Below are positions 10,915-21,697 of a DNA stretch of 64,000 nt, piece by piece (positions within the stretch are counted from its first letter, which is position 1; each line of letters begins with the position of its first letter). This DNA comes from Diabrotica undecimpunctata (Eukaryota > Arthropoda > Insecta > Coleoptera > Chrysomelidae), in contig NC_092803.1 in the NCBI RefSeq assembly GCF_040954645.1, positions 12,153,230-12,217,229 of the forward strand, read 5' to 3'. The notes under the pieces are model-generated. The model ran no database searches and was not told the origin of the DNA. It saw only the letters and a program-made list of their open reading frames with translations. Both the position numbers and the translations under genes were made by a program.

Positions 10915-11590
10915 AGGGGTGGTCAGACTTGTAGTGTCTGCGATCTATCACAAAATATTTTAAAGACAAGCGATCGACTTCCGACTATTAAAACTTAACT
11001 GGAGCCTAGATACTAAAATACGTAGATTTCTGAAAATACTTGTATTGTAAATGCTTATAAATACAAACTATAATTAAGGTATCTATAATATGTAAGCCTA
11101 ATGTGAGATATTCTTCCGTACTCATTTCGTGTTTTAAATATTTCTATTTTATTCTATTTGCGTCCATACGAAGCCATGTTAGAGTTGCTTCCCAAGACAG
11201 GAAAGATTTGTTTTCACGTTCAGAGCGTCTGTGAATAATCGGCTCTGATGATCCCTTTTAGGGTGAAATACGTATAAGCGAATATACAGACGCACTATAC
11301 ACAATCAAATCTTAACTGTCTTTTTCCTTTTATTTATTTTATTTCTTCAACATCTACTTTTAATACATACTGACATAATGCTCCGTCACCGCATCTTGTT
11401 ATACAAGAAATAGACACTCGAGAACGATCGCTAACATTCGCCAAACATCCGCGCGGTCACATTGCCTCAGAGGCCTGGAATATTTCGATTAGGACCTGAA
11501 TATTTTTACATTCTTTTGTGATCGACTCTAGAAGCTGTCATGATCGACCGGTTGATCGCATTCGACTGTTTGGTCATCGCGGCTTTAGGG
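10915..11590. mobile_element. Possible non-autonomous hAT-like element
   Basis: The left end caggggtggtcagacttgta resembles hAT termini (CAGGGGTGG). The right part has gatcgaccggttgatcgc and tttggtcatcgcggcttta, in places complementary to the left end (TGGTCA, GCGATC). The ends do not pair well to their last base, so boundaries are uncertain. There is no coding capacity. A hammerhead-like fold lies inside and may belong to a separate insertion. Confidence 0.35.
11225..11293 (+). ncRNA. Candidate type I hammerhead ribozyme
   Basis: Core CTGATGA is at 11245-11251 and GAA at 11265-11267. Helix II is CCCT/AGGG with a TTT loop and a U-U next to the core, where G-C is usual. A short palindromic helix III, ATACGTAT, is followed by A as the cleavage-site base. 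Helix I has GCT/AGC next to the core (11242-11244 with 11277-11279), an internal loop on both sides, and an 8-bp perfect distal helix GCGTCTGT (11225-11232) with ACAGACGC (11286-11293). Every element of the fold is present in order. Activity is untested. Confidence 0.65.
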
Positions 11591-11819
11591 GGTAAAAGGA
11601 TTTAAGAGAAGAAAAAGAAGAAGAAAGAAATATAATAAAAAACATGATACAGCAGGCGGCACAGTAGACTAGCGCGAAGTTTTATACTATGTTTTCTATA
11701 TTTTTAAAATTGAATAAAGTAATTTTAATATTTATTTATTATTTATATTTTTTGAGTTTTGGAGTTTTTGTTTTTAGTTTGGTGAAATATTTATTTAACA
11801 GGTTGTTGCCTTGATGAGA

Positions 11820-12480
11820 CACTGTTATGTTATGTTATGCTAAAATATTTGTTAGTTGTTCGGATAAACTTTTTATATATGGAAGAGTTGTATAGGTAGT
11901 TTTGATACTGTTAGGTTTATTGTTATTTGTATTGTTGTAAAATTTATTTAGTCTTAATTTAAAAATATTTTTGATTAATGTTCGGGATATGCATTTTATT
12001 TCAGTTGTACTGTATTTTGGAGTTGTTAGTTTTATAGGTCTATCAGCAAGACTTATAATAACAAACTTCTTTTGGGAGAATGGATGATGAGATATCGTGA
12101 AGACCATGTTTCTTTTGTAAACCACATAGTTTTAGAGGTAATGGATTTTGACAAGAGCTATGAGTCATGCTAATGCAGAGAACAAGCTTACCTGTTATTT
12201 ACAAGGTCATAGCTCTTGTCAAAATCTATTACCTATAACTGTGTTATTAATGCGATATAAGGTGATATCCACAAAATTTATTTTATTATTTTGTTCAATT
12301 TGTATAGTAAACTTTAGTTTTGGATGGTAACTGTTAAAATTATCTAAAATTCATTTTATTTGTTGGGATAGCACAGATACAATCATCGATATAGCGGTAG
12401 AAGAATGGTACATTAAAATCTAAATGACCCATGACAAATTTTTTATGCCACCTGCTAGCTTATTAACAAACCATACGTTG
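11820..12480 (-). pseudogene. PLE 2: RT fragment with a hairpin insert
   Basis: The minus strand reads VPFFYRYIDDCICAIPTNKM, the PLE catalytic motif with YIDD, then KINFVDITLYRINNTVIG. An inserted inverted repeat follows, and the gene resumes with SQKKFVIISLADRPIKL and TLPYIKSLSEQLTNIL, the region between RT and endonuclease. Stops and frameshifts separate the blocks, and the GIY-YIG domain is not seen downstream. It belongs to a different PLE subfamily from PLE 1 (YIDD against YVDD, little identity). Confidence 0.8.
12136..12234. repeat. 28-bp inverted repeat within PLE 2
   Basis: Arms at 12136-12163 and 12207-12234 match at 27 of 28 positions, separated by 43 bases. The structure replaces part of the PLE coding sequence between INNTVIG and the next conserved block. 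It could be a small foldback insertion or an inverted duplication made during repair. Confidence 0.75.
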
Positions 12481-12966
12481 TTTACTACCGACTGACCTGT
12501 CAAATTCAGATGAAATAATAAATTAATAATAAAATATAAATAAATATCATTTGGCTACAAATTAAATCGTTATATAAACTAAATCAGATGTTTAAAAATA
12601 ATAATTGTATTTATGTGAAAATATTTTAAAACGAGAAGTTTTGTAAAAATGTAAACATATGATTTAAGATTTATTATTAATTGGATAACATTGTATGACT
12701 TTTCAATTTTGACAATCGTTACTGATCAAATCTTTTATTGACAAATATTTTTTAAATTTTTTACTTATTGTTTAATGTCTCTATTTTGTTAGTTATTTTT
12801 CATTGAGTTTTTAATTTAAATCTGCTTAGAATAAACATATGATGACTAGAAACGAATTGATCGAGAGTAGTGAATCGATATGAAGAACCGCTATTTCGTA
12901 AGGCTACGTGACGCCTTCTCGTGGCGCTAGTTCCGTGACGCTCGTCTGAGCATTTTACTATAGATA

Positions 12967-13660
12967 AAAAACGGGTGTGGCAGTCCAGCGGGACTGCCGG
13001 TAGAAGTTATACTTCTATACACGCGTTCGCCGTTACAAATTTATATGGGAGTCAATCTGCACAATCATTACATATGTAATGGTATAGGCAAGAGAGAGCA
13101 GAAAGAGAAACAGAATTAGGTATATAGGTATATGGTGCATCGTTTGCTGTATATAAACAACATTTGACTTGTAATAGGAGTATAGTAAATGAAGGATTGA
13201 ATCAATATTTTGATAAAAATGTATATTTTTATTTTCATATATGTACGAAAGGAGTTGAATGCAAAAAAAATTTTTACACATACTCTGCAGTAAAATTCAT
13301 TGTTTATTTTATTATTAATATAAAAATACAATACAATACACTGCAACATAATTTAATATAATAATACAATATAAATTAAAATGCAATATCCATAAGTATT
13401 TAAAAATGACAATATACATAACTTACTTACGCATATGTTTAATTTACCATGATAATAATATTAATAAAAAAATAATAATAACATTAATAAATATTAAATA
13501 TATTTACAAAAGGAACATTTTTATTCTCGAGAGAGAAAGAGAGAGATAAATATCTTCTGTCTCTTTCTTACCTATATCTTACATATGTAATGATTTTGCC
13601 GATTCACTCCCGTAGAAATTTCCAACGTCGAAAGCGCGTATAGAAGTATAACTTCAAAAA
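12967..13660 (-). mobile_element. tRNA-Asp-associated TIR element, copy A (no tRNA segment)
   Basis: The left end has the short palindrome ggcagtccagcgggactgcc, then gaagttatacttctatac. The right end carries the complement of the same 18-mer. From that word inward both ends share about 75-80 imperfect inverted bases, including gcgttcg/gcgctttcg, tgggagt and the palindrome TTACATATGTAA. The interior is AT-rich with no ORF of note. Compared with copies B and C it lacks the roughly 100-bp segment holding the tRNA-Asp-like sequence. Orientation is given relative to copy B. Confidence 0.75.
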
Positions 13661-13669
13661 GTTTTACAA

Positions 13670-14390
13670 CGCCAGTATAGAAGTTTCGCTTTAAAAAAAT
13701 TGGTTAAGGAGATATAGTGTTTATAAGACTACAATTTAAAGATGTAAACTTATGAAATGTTTTTAACCGTGTACAACCTTTATACTTAACGATTATCTCT
13801 TGTAGTCGAAAATTTATCTACGCTACTTTGTTTTGGGGATGACGTATGTCTGCGTCGGGAAGTGATTGATGAGGACCGGAGTTAAGAGTTGGAGAAATTG
13901 GGTCGCCATTTATATTGTATGTAGTAATTTGGTTCTTTATGCACAAAAACCTCTCTGTTTGGCCTTAATTTGTATATAATCCGCGATTTGCGGGCCCCAA
14001 ATTGCAGTAAATTATTGAAACGGATGGCGTGTGTATTTCTACCGTTGTCGAAGCTTTAATTCGTTTGATATATTAGTCAGCCTGGCTACATATATAATGT
14101 GAAGGTAGGTATTTCCATGTGGAATTTTCGACCCAATGAGCTTTCTAGATCATTTCCAGCACTTTCATAACTGCATAAATTATACTACAACAATTTGGAG
14201 TGAAATTTAACGCCAGTAAAATGTTTTTGCTGTTATTTGCTTTATTTTAAACGATTTAATCAAATATTTAGCTATATTGAATACATCTGTGATAAATAGT
14301 TACTAATATAGTATTAAATGTCTTACTTATAATGACAATATTTCAATTTAGGCTAAATTTCCTCTGAAAAAACGATTCCTCTGAGACGTT
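13670..14390. other. No gene recognised
   Basis: The segment is less AT-rich at 13820-14050 and shows no confident coding match on either strand. An old LINE 5' region is possible but not supported. Confidence 0.3.
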
Positions 14391-14399
14391 ATTATCAGA

Positions 14400-15500
14400 C
14401 GTAAATATGGATCCTAAGTATGTAAAGTTTTTTACTTTACCACAATGTTGTATCCTCCTATTTTTTGATTTTGTAGCTACCTTATTTATGCCTTTTTACT
14501 TGACTGCATATATTTTGTTTTGGCCTGATTGATTTTTTTACAGCTCGTTCTTTTTGATTGAATACCTCGCAGATTACCTTGACCTTGCGGCGATTATGTT
14601 AATATCATCTGCAAACGCTGGAATTTACACACTTTTATTAATTATTGTTTCTCGAGTATTGACTGGTGCGTCTCTTATTATTATTCTGAGCATGATGCTG
14701 AACAAGATTCATGATAGGGCGTCTCCCTGGCTTAGTCTGTTTTTTACATCGAATGTTTCCGTTAATTCGATTTTGATCCAGATTTTACTTTCTGGTTTTC
14801 TTTTATCAATACTAATATTTGTGTTCTTATTTTCTTTTTCTTTTTATGAAAATATGGCTCTATTTGTTTTTCACTGTGCCTCCAGTGTGTTGTCGTTCCA
14901 TCGTTTTCGTGGTCTTCCCACTGATCGTCTATCGCCATCTTTACTGCTCTATTTGTTGTCATTCGACTGATATGATCATTCCATTTTACTTTTCTATTTC
15001 TTATCCAGTCCTTGATGTTCTATATGTTGCATCTAGTTAGTATATCTGTACTTCTAGCTCTGTCCCAGAAGACAAAACATCTCTGCTGTTTCTAACATTC
15101 TTTTTGTCCTGTCTGTAATATTTGTGTTGGTATATTAAATTCGTATCAGTTCGTATTGTCATACGCTTGTCATTGTCTCCTATTTATGTTTTGGTACAAT
15201 AATACCGCTATTTCACTCTGCTAGAAGTGCACATTCCATCATATCTTTGTTATCATCTCATGTACTGTTTTTTATAATGCATCTCCTCCTTTCTTTAGCA
15301 CCTCTAATGCTATTTGATCCGCTCCTAGTGATTTAATTTTATTTCAAAAAGAACTGTCATTGCAAATAATGCCGCTCTTATACCGATGTTACTTCTGAAA
15401 CCAAATTGAATTTCATCTATCTGCTCCTCTCATGTTTTGTATATTATTTGGAAGCTATTTTTTCCCTCAGAACTCTGCATGATAGTGATATTTCCTTTAG
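14400..15500 (-). pseudogene. Mosaic of LINE RT fragments
   Basis: Several minus-strand LINE pieces lie out of natural order. 15480-15360 reads IDEIQFGFRSNIGIRAALFA, an RT block; 15340-15150 reads SLGADQIALEVLKKGGDALY, which should precede it; 15130-14860 reads TDRTKRMLETAEM, IRNRKVKWNDHISRMTTNRA and SVGRPRKRWNDN, a C-terminus. Then 14745-14560 reads PGDALS, ILFSIMLRII and AFADDINIIAARS, the RT catalytic box. Stops are frequent. At least two old insertions or a rearranged one are needed to explain the order. Confidence 0.75.
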
Positions 15501-15929
15501 TTAAATTAGTAAAAGTAGAAACCAATAGAAAGATCTATCAATAGAAAAATTTTAGTCCTCTGCTTTTTCTGGTTTTTCATCCAAATCGTGTATTTGTAAG
15601 ATAATTCAAGTTATCATTCAAAGAGATACCAAATTCAATACTATGCAATTAAAATAATCAATAAAGCTTATAAAATAATAAGCTTCCTAATTTGAAATAG
15701 TAAGCGCTTTGGAAAGATCTATCATGTCTTAGCGATACTGCACTTTGAGTATGTCACACAAATTTGGTTGCTAGAAGCCTTAGCATACATAGACCACATA
15801 GAAAAAGTGCAGCAGCCTAGATAGTTGTGCTGTATTTTGAAGGATAAATACTTATTATTTACATACTGTCACTGTCACTGTCAAATCTTAAAATTTGTCA
15901 GATAACTTATTATGTTCCACCTCAAAAAA

Positions 15930-17395
15930 TGGCTCCAAATGCTAGCAGAGAACTAAAAGCAAGAATTGTAACGGAATTAGAAGATGGTTGGTCACTATTT
16001 ACCGTAGCGAACCATTTTAACGTAAGCAGAATACTAGTTTTTAATATTAATAAAAGATAAAGAGAACAAAAAACTCTTGAATGAAAGCAAGGTTCTTCTT
16101 CTTAACATGCCATACACCAAAGTGCGTAGGCGACTATCTCATTACTAGAATTCTGTTCTTGGCGGCGTGCCACAGCTCGCCTGTATTGTGTATTCCTGTC
16201 CATTCTTTAATATTCCTTAACCAGGATAATTGTTTGCGGCCGGCTCCTCTCCTACCTTCGATCTTCCCTTGTAGGATTAACTGTGGTATTTCATATTTTG
16301 CTCCTCTCAATATGTGCCCAAGGTAACCAATCTTGCGTTTTTTAATTAATTCAAAGAGTTCTCTTTCCACGCCGGCTCTCTTAAGGACGTCATCGTTTCG
16401 AACTCTATCCACCCAAGGTATGCACATCATTCTTCTCAATGACCACATTTCAAATGCTTCAAGTTTGTTGATAGATGGTAGGTAGATGGTTGATAGATGG
16501 ATAGCAAGGTTCTGGGAGACCAAAAATATCTACCGTTTATGAAGATCGTACCCTTTTGGAGAGATTAGAAGAGAATCCTTTTGAAGATGCGAAAACTGCA
16601 AGAATTATGTCACAGTTTTCGGTAAAAAAGACAACAACTTGGCGCAGAATTAAAACATCGCGTCTTAGGTACCGAACTGCAGCAAAAAACAAGCTCTTAC
16701 TCCACAACAGAAGCAATCAAGACTTATATTTGCTTTAAATCATCAGCTACAAAATCAAGATTTTTGAGACACGGTAATATTTACAGATGAAAAAATTTTT
16801 CAATGTTCTAAAAAGGGCAAAATAATGGTGTATAGACCGGATAATATTAGATTTAATCCTCTATATGTTGATTAATATCGAGAAGCTGGTCATTTTAGTG
16901 CCAATATATGGGAATGGATTTCATCTAGAGGAATAGGAATGGTAAGGCGAATTGATGGCAGGTTTGTTGGGCAAACTTATCTGAATATTCTAGAAAACAT
17001 TATGGTTGCCAGTGTAGAACAGTTGTATCCAGAAAATAATTTTATCCCCCAACAAGATAATTGCCTGTTCACACTGCAAATATAATAAACCAGTGGCTCC
17101 AGAATAACAACACCGAAACCTTACCATGGCCCAGCTACAGTCCAGATTTAAACCCAATCGATAATGTGTGGAGGTTATTATAAAACGGTTGTATCGGCGT
17201 AATTTTATACTCCAAAATACTGAATAGCTGTGGCGCGGTATACAACAGGTTTGGGAAGAGCTCTCTGAAGAAGACAATTTCGTAGTTCCTTTCACGCCGA
17301 TGGACCGAAGACTAAAAGCTGTTATTAATGCTGATGGAGATATTACAAAATATTTATTTTATTTTTACATACCTAAATTTAGTATAGTTTTGGTC
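15930..17395 (+). pseudogene. Tc1-like transposase, interrupted by a LINE
   Basis: The N-terminal helix-turn-helix reads MAPNASRELKARIVTELEDG and ANHFNVSR. The linker KQGSGRPKISTVYEDRTLLE, whose GRP is the minor-groove hook, is split by the LINE at 16097-16502. Downstream come the catalytic blocks IFTDEKIF, PQQDNC and WPSYSPDLNPIDNVW. A one-base deletion just after PQQDNC and several stops disable it. Allowing for that deletion, 34 residues separate the second and third acidic residues, and the third is Asp where Tc1 normally has Glu. Terminal repeats were not resolved. Confidence 0.88.
16097..16502 (-). mobile_element. 5'-truncated young LINE insertion with 11-bp TSD
   Basis: The insert is flanked by agcaaggttct at 16086-16096 and 16503-16513, a perfect 11-bp TSD inside the Tc1 gene. 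The minus strand reads the LINE C-terminus from KLEAFEMWSLRRMMCIPW through VERELFELIKKRKIGYLGHI to LWHAAKNRILVMR, then a stop and a short aag-rich tail. Over the roughly 280 bases shared with the LINE at the right edge of the window (63724-64000) I count two differences, so this is a recent copy of that family. The 5' end runs into gatagatgg repeats. Confidence 0.92.
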
Positions 17396-17399
17396 CCTT

Positions 17400-17565
17400 G
17401 TTTTCTTTCGAGAGTTTCTTGTTTCCTCCATTTTTTATTAATAGAAAAACTGTGGTTCTGCTTATGTTAAAATGTTTTGCTGCTTCTGATAGTGCTCAGT
17501 TATCTTTTAATTTGGTTACAATTCTTGCTGTAATATATTGTTGAGTTAAGTCGTTTGTTCTATTC
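17400..17565 (-). pseudogene. Second Tc1-like fragment, opposite strand
   Basis: The minus strand reads ITARIVTKLKDN, ALSEAAKHFNISRTTVF and ENKG, matching the helix-turn-helix start of the Tc1 copy at 15930. It lies immediately after that copy's end and faces it. Only the DNA-binding N-terminus remains, with a stop in the middle. Confidence 0.65.
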
Positions 17566-17569
17566 CTTA

Positions 17570-18080
17570 ATAATAATAAAAATAATAACAACAAACCTAG
17601 TTTATGTAAAAACTATCATTTATATACTCTTTATAAAAGGCAGTAATTCAAAATAATATTAAAATTTAGACCTTTATAATTATGTTTGTTTGTTTATTTT
17701 ATTATTTGTCTGTCATAATAAATATAATATAATGTCAGACCAATCAAATACACTGCTCAAAATGTCCAAATCTTACTAATAGTCATATCATTTTTAGTAA
17801 CCAGCTTAAAAATAGGAAACTATTAATTAGGATATATAATAATAATAGCATATATTAATGTATCAGGTGTTGGGGCGGTATATTTAACACTAATTTGAAT
17901 GAAGTACAATTAATACGATTCATTAGTTTATTATTATATGTGTACCATGTGTGGCTTATATAGAACTATTTTAGGTTTATTTTAGTATAATTCACTGCAT
18001 TTAGAATTAACACTCTGTGGTCTTTATAATATAATAATACTAAAGATATAATTGCTAACAGGCATCAACTTACTTTTTAC
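17570..18080. other. No gene recognised
   Basis: This AT-rich stretch has no repeat match within the window until the PLE end segment at about 18085. Confidence 0.35.
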
Positions 18081-18084
18081 TTAA

Positions 18085-18600
18085 AAAAAATGACAATACC
18101 ACTTTAAAGTATTCTACTTTAAAATGTATATACCAAGTCGGAACTGTCTTAATAAGTGAGGCAGATAAAATTAAATTTTCAGAAGAATTAATTTTCCAAC
18201 GTAATAAAAATAACATGGTTTATTTAAATTTTAAAAACTTATTCTATAGAAGTAGATTTCAGTATCAACGCTAAAACATCAAACAACTTAATACAACTTA
18301 AAACAACAACAACAACTTAAAGCAACCAATACACATATATCTATTCTATCCAAAACCAAACAACATACAGAAGAGATCGAAGAACTGCACCTATAATATA
18401 CCTTGTGAATACAACAATTTTTATGTGGGAGAAACCTCATGACCGATAAGTGTTAGGATAAACGACCATAAATTATACATCAAAAACAGAGACTTCGACA
18501 GATTTCAGATATGCATGGAACAAAGAGCATACAGATTACAATAGACAGATGGCACAACGCAAAGAAAGTTTAAATAACATTCGTGAAGAATAAATAAAAA
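18085..18600 (+). pseudogene. PLE 3: end segment and GIY-YIG fragment
   Basis: 18085-18205 is the PLE end segment also seen at 7633-7765. 18300-18600 reads the linker KATNTHISILSKTKQHTEE and the endonuclease YNIPCEYNNFYVGETS, a stop where Arg is expected, then RINDHKLYIKNRDFDR and YAWNKEH. Each block aligns with PLE 1 at 8200-8480. The RT is missing, so most of the element was deleted between its 5' repeat and the endonuclease. Confidence 0.75.
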
Positions 18601-18609
18601 AACGTTTGT

Positions 18610-19268
18610 TTCGAAACTATCTTACCAAATAAAAAAAAGTTCAGAAACATAAATATATCTAGAACTAATAGGAAAAGATTTCAACAAAATAAAAAAGGTA
18701 CTTTGTCGCAGTAATATTATAATTAGTTTAAAAATAAGACTACTGCAATGAATGTGTTCCGTGCTATTCTACGAAATGGAAGCTTGAGCAGTAAAAAAAT
18801 ACATTAGTGACAAATCGGAAGCTAGGAGCGTAACAAAAATTGTAGATAAAGGATTGTCATTTGACCTTTCTACACATTGATATGAAAGATATTTTGTATA
18901 TATCCTACATCTGTGTTTGTGGTTTTCGAAACGGCTTTGCTTTAACTGATACTTTCGTCATTGCGTCGCTCGTAGACATAACGAAATTAATTTTATTATT
19001 TATTAGATGACTGAAGCTGCTCTATCTGTTTTCTGATCCTGTTTCAATCTTGCCCCAGGAGAAACTAGTGAGTAAATGTTTAATCTCGGTAAGGAAGCTA
19101 ATGAAACCTGGATTCGGGTCTTGCTACCTGAAGATGAGACGTCAGGTTAAGAAAAGTTACACTTGATTCTGCTCACCCCATAGAATTAGCGTACAACGCA
19201 AAACATGGAGAGGCCTTCCCACGATAAGGTCTTAGGCGCTTTAAGGAGAATAAGCTCGGTTGATAGGT
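18610..19268. other. No confident gene
   Basis: A weak VLFYEMEA-like word at about 18757 could be LINE debris. Nothing else is recognisable, although 19020-19260 is less AT-rich than its surroundings. Confidence 0.3.
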
Positions 19269-19280
19269 CACAAATATCCA

Positions 19281-20118
19281 TCATCATCATATAACGGGGG
19301 TCCTACGGCGATTGCCGCTTCCCGCATTTCAGCCTCCATCTTTTCCTATCTCTCCAATCTCCCTCTTCTAAGCCTCTAGATTGCATTGTTTTTGTAATTT
19401 CTCTTCTCCAGGAATTTGGTGGTCTTCCCCTTTTCCTTCTTTCTGGCGGAACATACATTAAGGCTTTCTTTGGCCACTGCTCCTCCTCCACTCTCATCAC
19501 GTGACCATACCATTGTAATCGCCTTCCTTGTATTCTATCTGAAAGAGTATCTCTAATTCCTGTACGGTTTCGTATTTCCTCATTCCTGATTCTTTCCATT
19601 CTCGATACTCGACATGACCTTCTAGGATAATCGATTTCCACAACGTGTACTTTATCTCGTTCATTCTTTGTCATCGTCCAACATTCGGCACCATATGTGT
19701 TAATTGGTTCTACAATTGCTCTGTATACGCGAAGTTTGGTATGCATCTTTATTTTATTAGACCACAGTAATGAATTCAGTATTCGTATGCATTTTTTCCC
19801 TTGGGTTATTCGGTTTTGTACATCTATCTTAACTCTGTCATCTGCTGATATGATGCTTCCTAGATATTTATACTGGTTGCAGCCTGTTATGACTGCCTTT
19901 TCAAGCCTCAGATCTGTGGTATTTCCTCCAATTTTTAAATATTCTGTTTTGCTTATGTTTACAGTAAGCCCCCATTTGGCATATTCCTCAAATAATTTTT
20001 GATTCATATAATTTATATCTTCCTCGTCGGTTGCAACCACCACCTGATCATCTGCAAACAACAATGTATACAGAGTTTCTTGTCCCACTTCGATGCCCAT
20101 AAATCTACATTTATTTCA
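19281..20118 (-). mobile_element. 5'-truncated LINE with 12-bp TSD
   Basis: The insert is flanked by cacaaatatcca at 19269-19280 and 20119-20130. The minus strand has one open frame (20100-19303, 265 codons) starting inside the RT: TLLFADDQVVVA, the catalytic box, then GLTVNISKTEYLKIGG, YKYLGSIIS, VEPINTYGAECWTMTKNERD, RLQWYGHVMRVEE and KRGRPPNSWRREI. It ends with ATGATGATGG-type tail sequence. No stop interrupts the frame, so the copy is fairly young. It inserted into an older LINE C-terminus that continues at 20131. Confidence 0.92.
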
Positions 20119-20130
20119 CACAAATATCCA

Positions 20131-20340
20131 AATATTGGGAAGAAGAAAAACAGGTTCTGAACATCATTAAAAAAAAAACTATTAGATTAGGACATGTCAT
20201 AAGAGACGAACGTTATAACTTGCTTTAAATAAAACCGCAAGATATAATACATGGATGAATATATCGTAAAAGGAGAACGTATTTTCTGGTTGAAAAATTC
20301 AAGTACTTTTTTGATTTTATTGTTTTTTGACATATTTAGA
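20131..20340 (+). pseudogene. Older LINE C-terminal fragment
   Basis: The plus strand reads EEEKQVLNIIKKKTIRLGHV, IRDERYNLL, a stop, and KRRTYFLVEKF, the C-terminal region of an endonuclease-RT LINE (compare LIKKRKIGYLGHILR at the right edge of the window). It was the target of the LINE insertion at 19281-20118. Confidence 0.65.
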
Positions 20341-20639
20341 GCAGGGGGATTAGAAACATAAAGTGCCATGATGGTGAACCTTAATAGAGACGATGATATG
20401 TAAAAAGGATATAAAATATATTTTGATCCCAAACAATACGATCCAAACCGCAAATACAATTTATGAATTTTTCACCAATTTCCTAAAATATATACATATA
20501 TACTAGAAATTAAGCAGTTTTGTCACACGCCTTTAATTTTTAACAATGTACCGTAATAATCTCGAAATATCGGAGATATATCTCGGCAAGTTGCAATCTT
20601 TCCTTTGGGAAAAAGAGCAAAGGGCTAAAAGAGCTTGAT

Positions 20640-20980
20640 GGGCGTCTGAGGGATCGGGGGACGAGCGGCCCGTTTCTGTGTGTAATTAACAAATGGATTA
20701 TGTAGCAAATGGGGCGTAGGAGAGGATGCGGTTAGACTTCTAAGGATCTCTCTGAGGAACTTGAGGCGGCGCGCCCTTCGGCTGTGTTCCACTACAAAGG
20801 GTTTGTGGTGGCGGATCGACTAGAAGCATATTTTCATTAATAAGTCGTGATTTCACTAAGGAGTTATAGTTAGAAGGGGAAATACGTCCGCTAAACACAC
20901 CTTTCGTATGAGTAGAGCGGTTTAGTTTGGTGGTAAATTTGATTTTGGAACAAACATTGCATTCAATGAACAGCAAAAAA
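20640..20980. other. GC-richer block, unassigned
   Basis: Base composition is clearly richer in G and C than the flanks (ggcggcgcgcccttcgg at about 20764). A minus frame (20976-20740) has CNVCSKIKFTTKLN and several prolines but no family I recognise. It could be a host exon, an LTR piece or chance. Confidence 0.25.
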
Positions 20981-20999
20981 CCTAGTTAAAACAATACTA

Positions 21000-21690
21000 T
21001 TATCTCATGTGAACCACTAAAAAATCGATTATTAATTCTAATAATTTTAGTCGCTTTTAGGATCACTCTTTGAAACCGAACCAGAAATAATTTCGCCTTA
21101 ACATTTTTATTTATATGTTTATTACCAACTGTAACATCCCAACTACGTTCTGTTAACTGTCAAATCTGAGATAAAGCGGTTCAAATTTCCAAATATTTTT
21201 TACTTGTTTAAAAATATACCCAACTTCTTTTTGGTATGTTTAAAACTTTTATTTATTTTATTTATATCCCCTGTATAAGTTACAAAAGTATCAAAAAGGA
21301 AAAAGGACTTAGACGTGTTTAATTCAGTCGTAGAGATTTGATCTCTAAAAATAAGACAAACAAACCCAATGTCCCTGAGAATGACAAATTTGGGATCCCA
21401 AAAAAGATGCAAAAAGTTAACACTTCTATTCACTGGCCCCTAACACCCAACTTCGTAGTGTTGCCGAGAGGGGGCATTTGGGCCTGTAAGACCCATCGCC
21501 GGCTCTTCGGGCTTCTTCCTATCCCCGGAATTGGATCGGGTATTCACCATCTTTGGTTTGTCGCTGGTAGAAAGGTTAAATACCACCGCTGTTATAAATA
21601 ACAGTTCCAGTGACAAATATCTGTTATAGGTAACGGTTCCAAGGAACAGTTACAAAGTAACAGAGCAAAAAATGGAAAACAGATAGGTAA
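21000..21690. other. Unassigned; leads into the hairpin array
   Basis: 21440-21590 is GC-richer. A short inverted repeat (gtaacggttcc / ggaacagttac) lies at about 21632-21655, just before the hairpin array, and may belong to it. No coding match. Confidence 0.3.
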
Positions 21691-21697
21691 AAATGAT

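Noticed and set aside
14554..14970. 138-codon hydrophobic plus-strand frame, possible membrane protein.
   Set aside because: It is the complement of LINE RT sequence, including the FADD box and a LINE C-terminus on the minus strand.
18740..18800. LINE RT word VLFYEMEA.
   Set aside because: Too short, and the flanks show no further LINE blocks.
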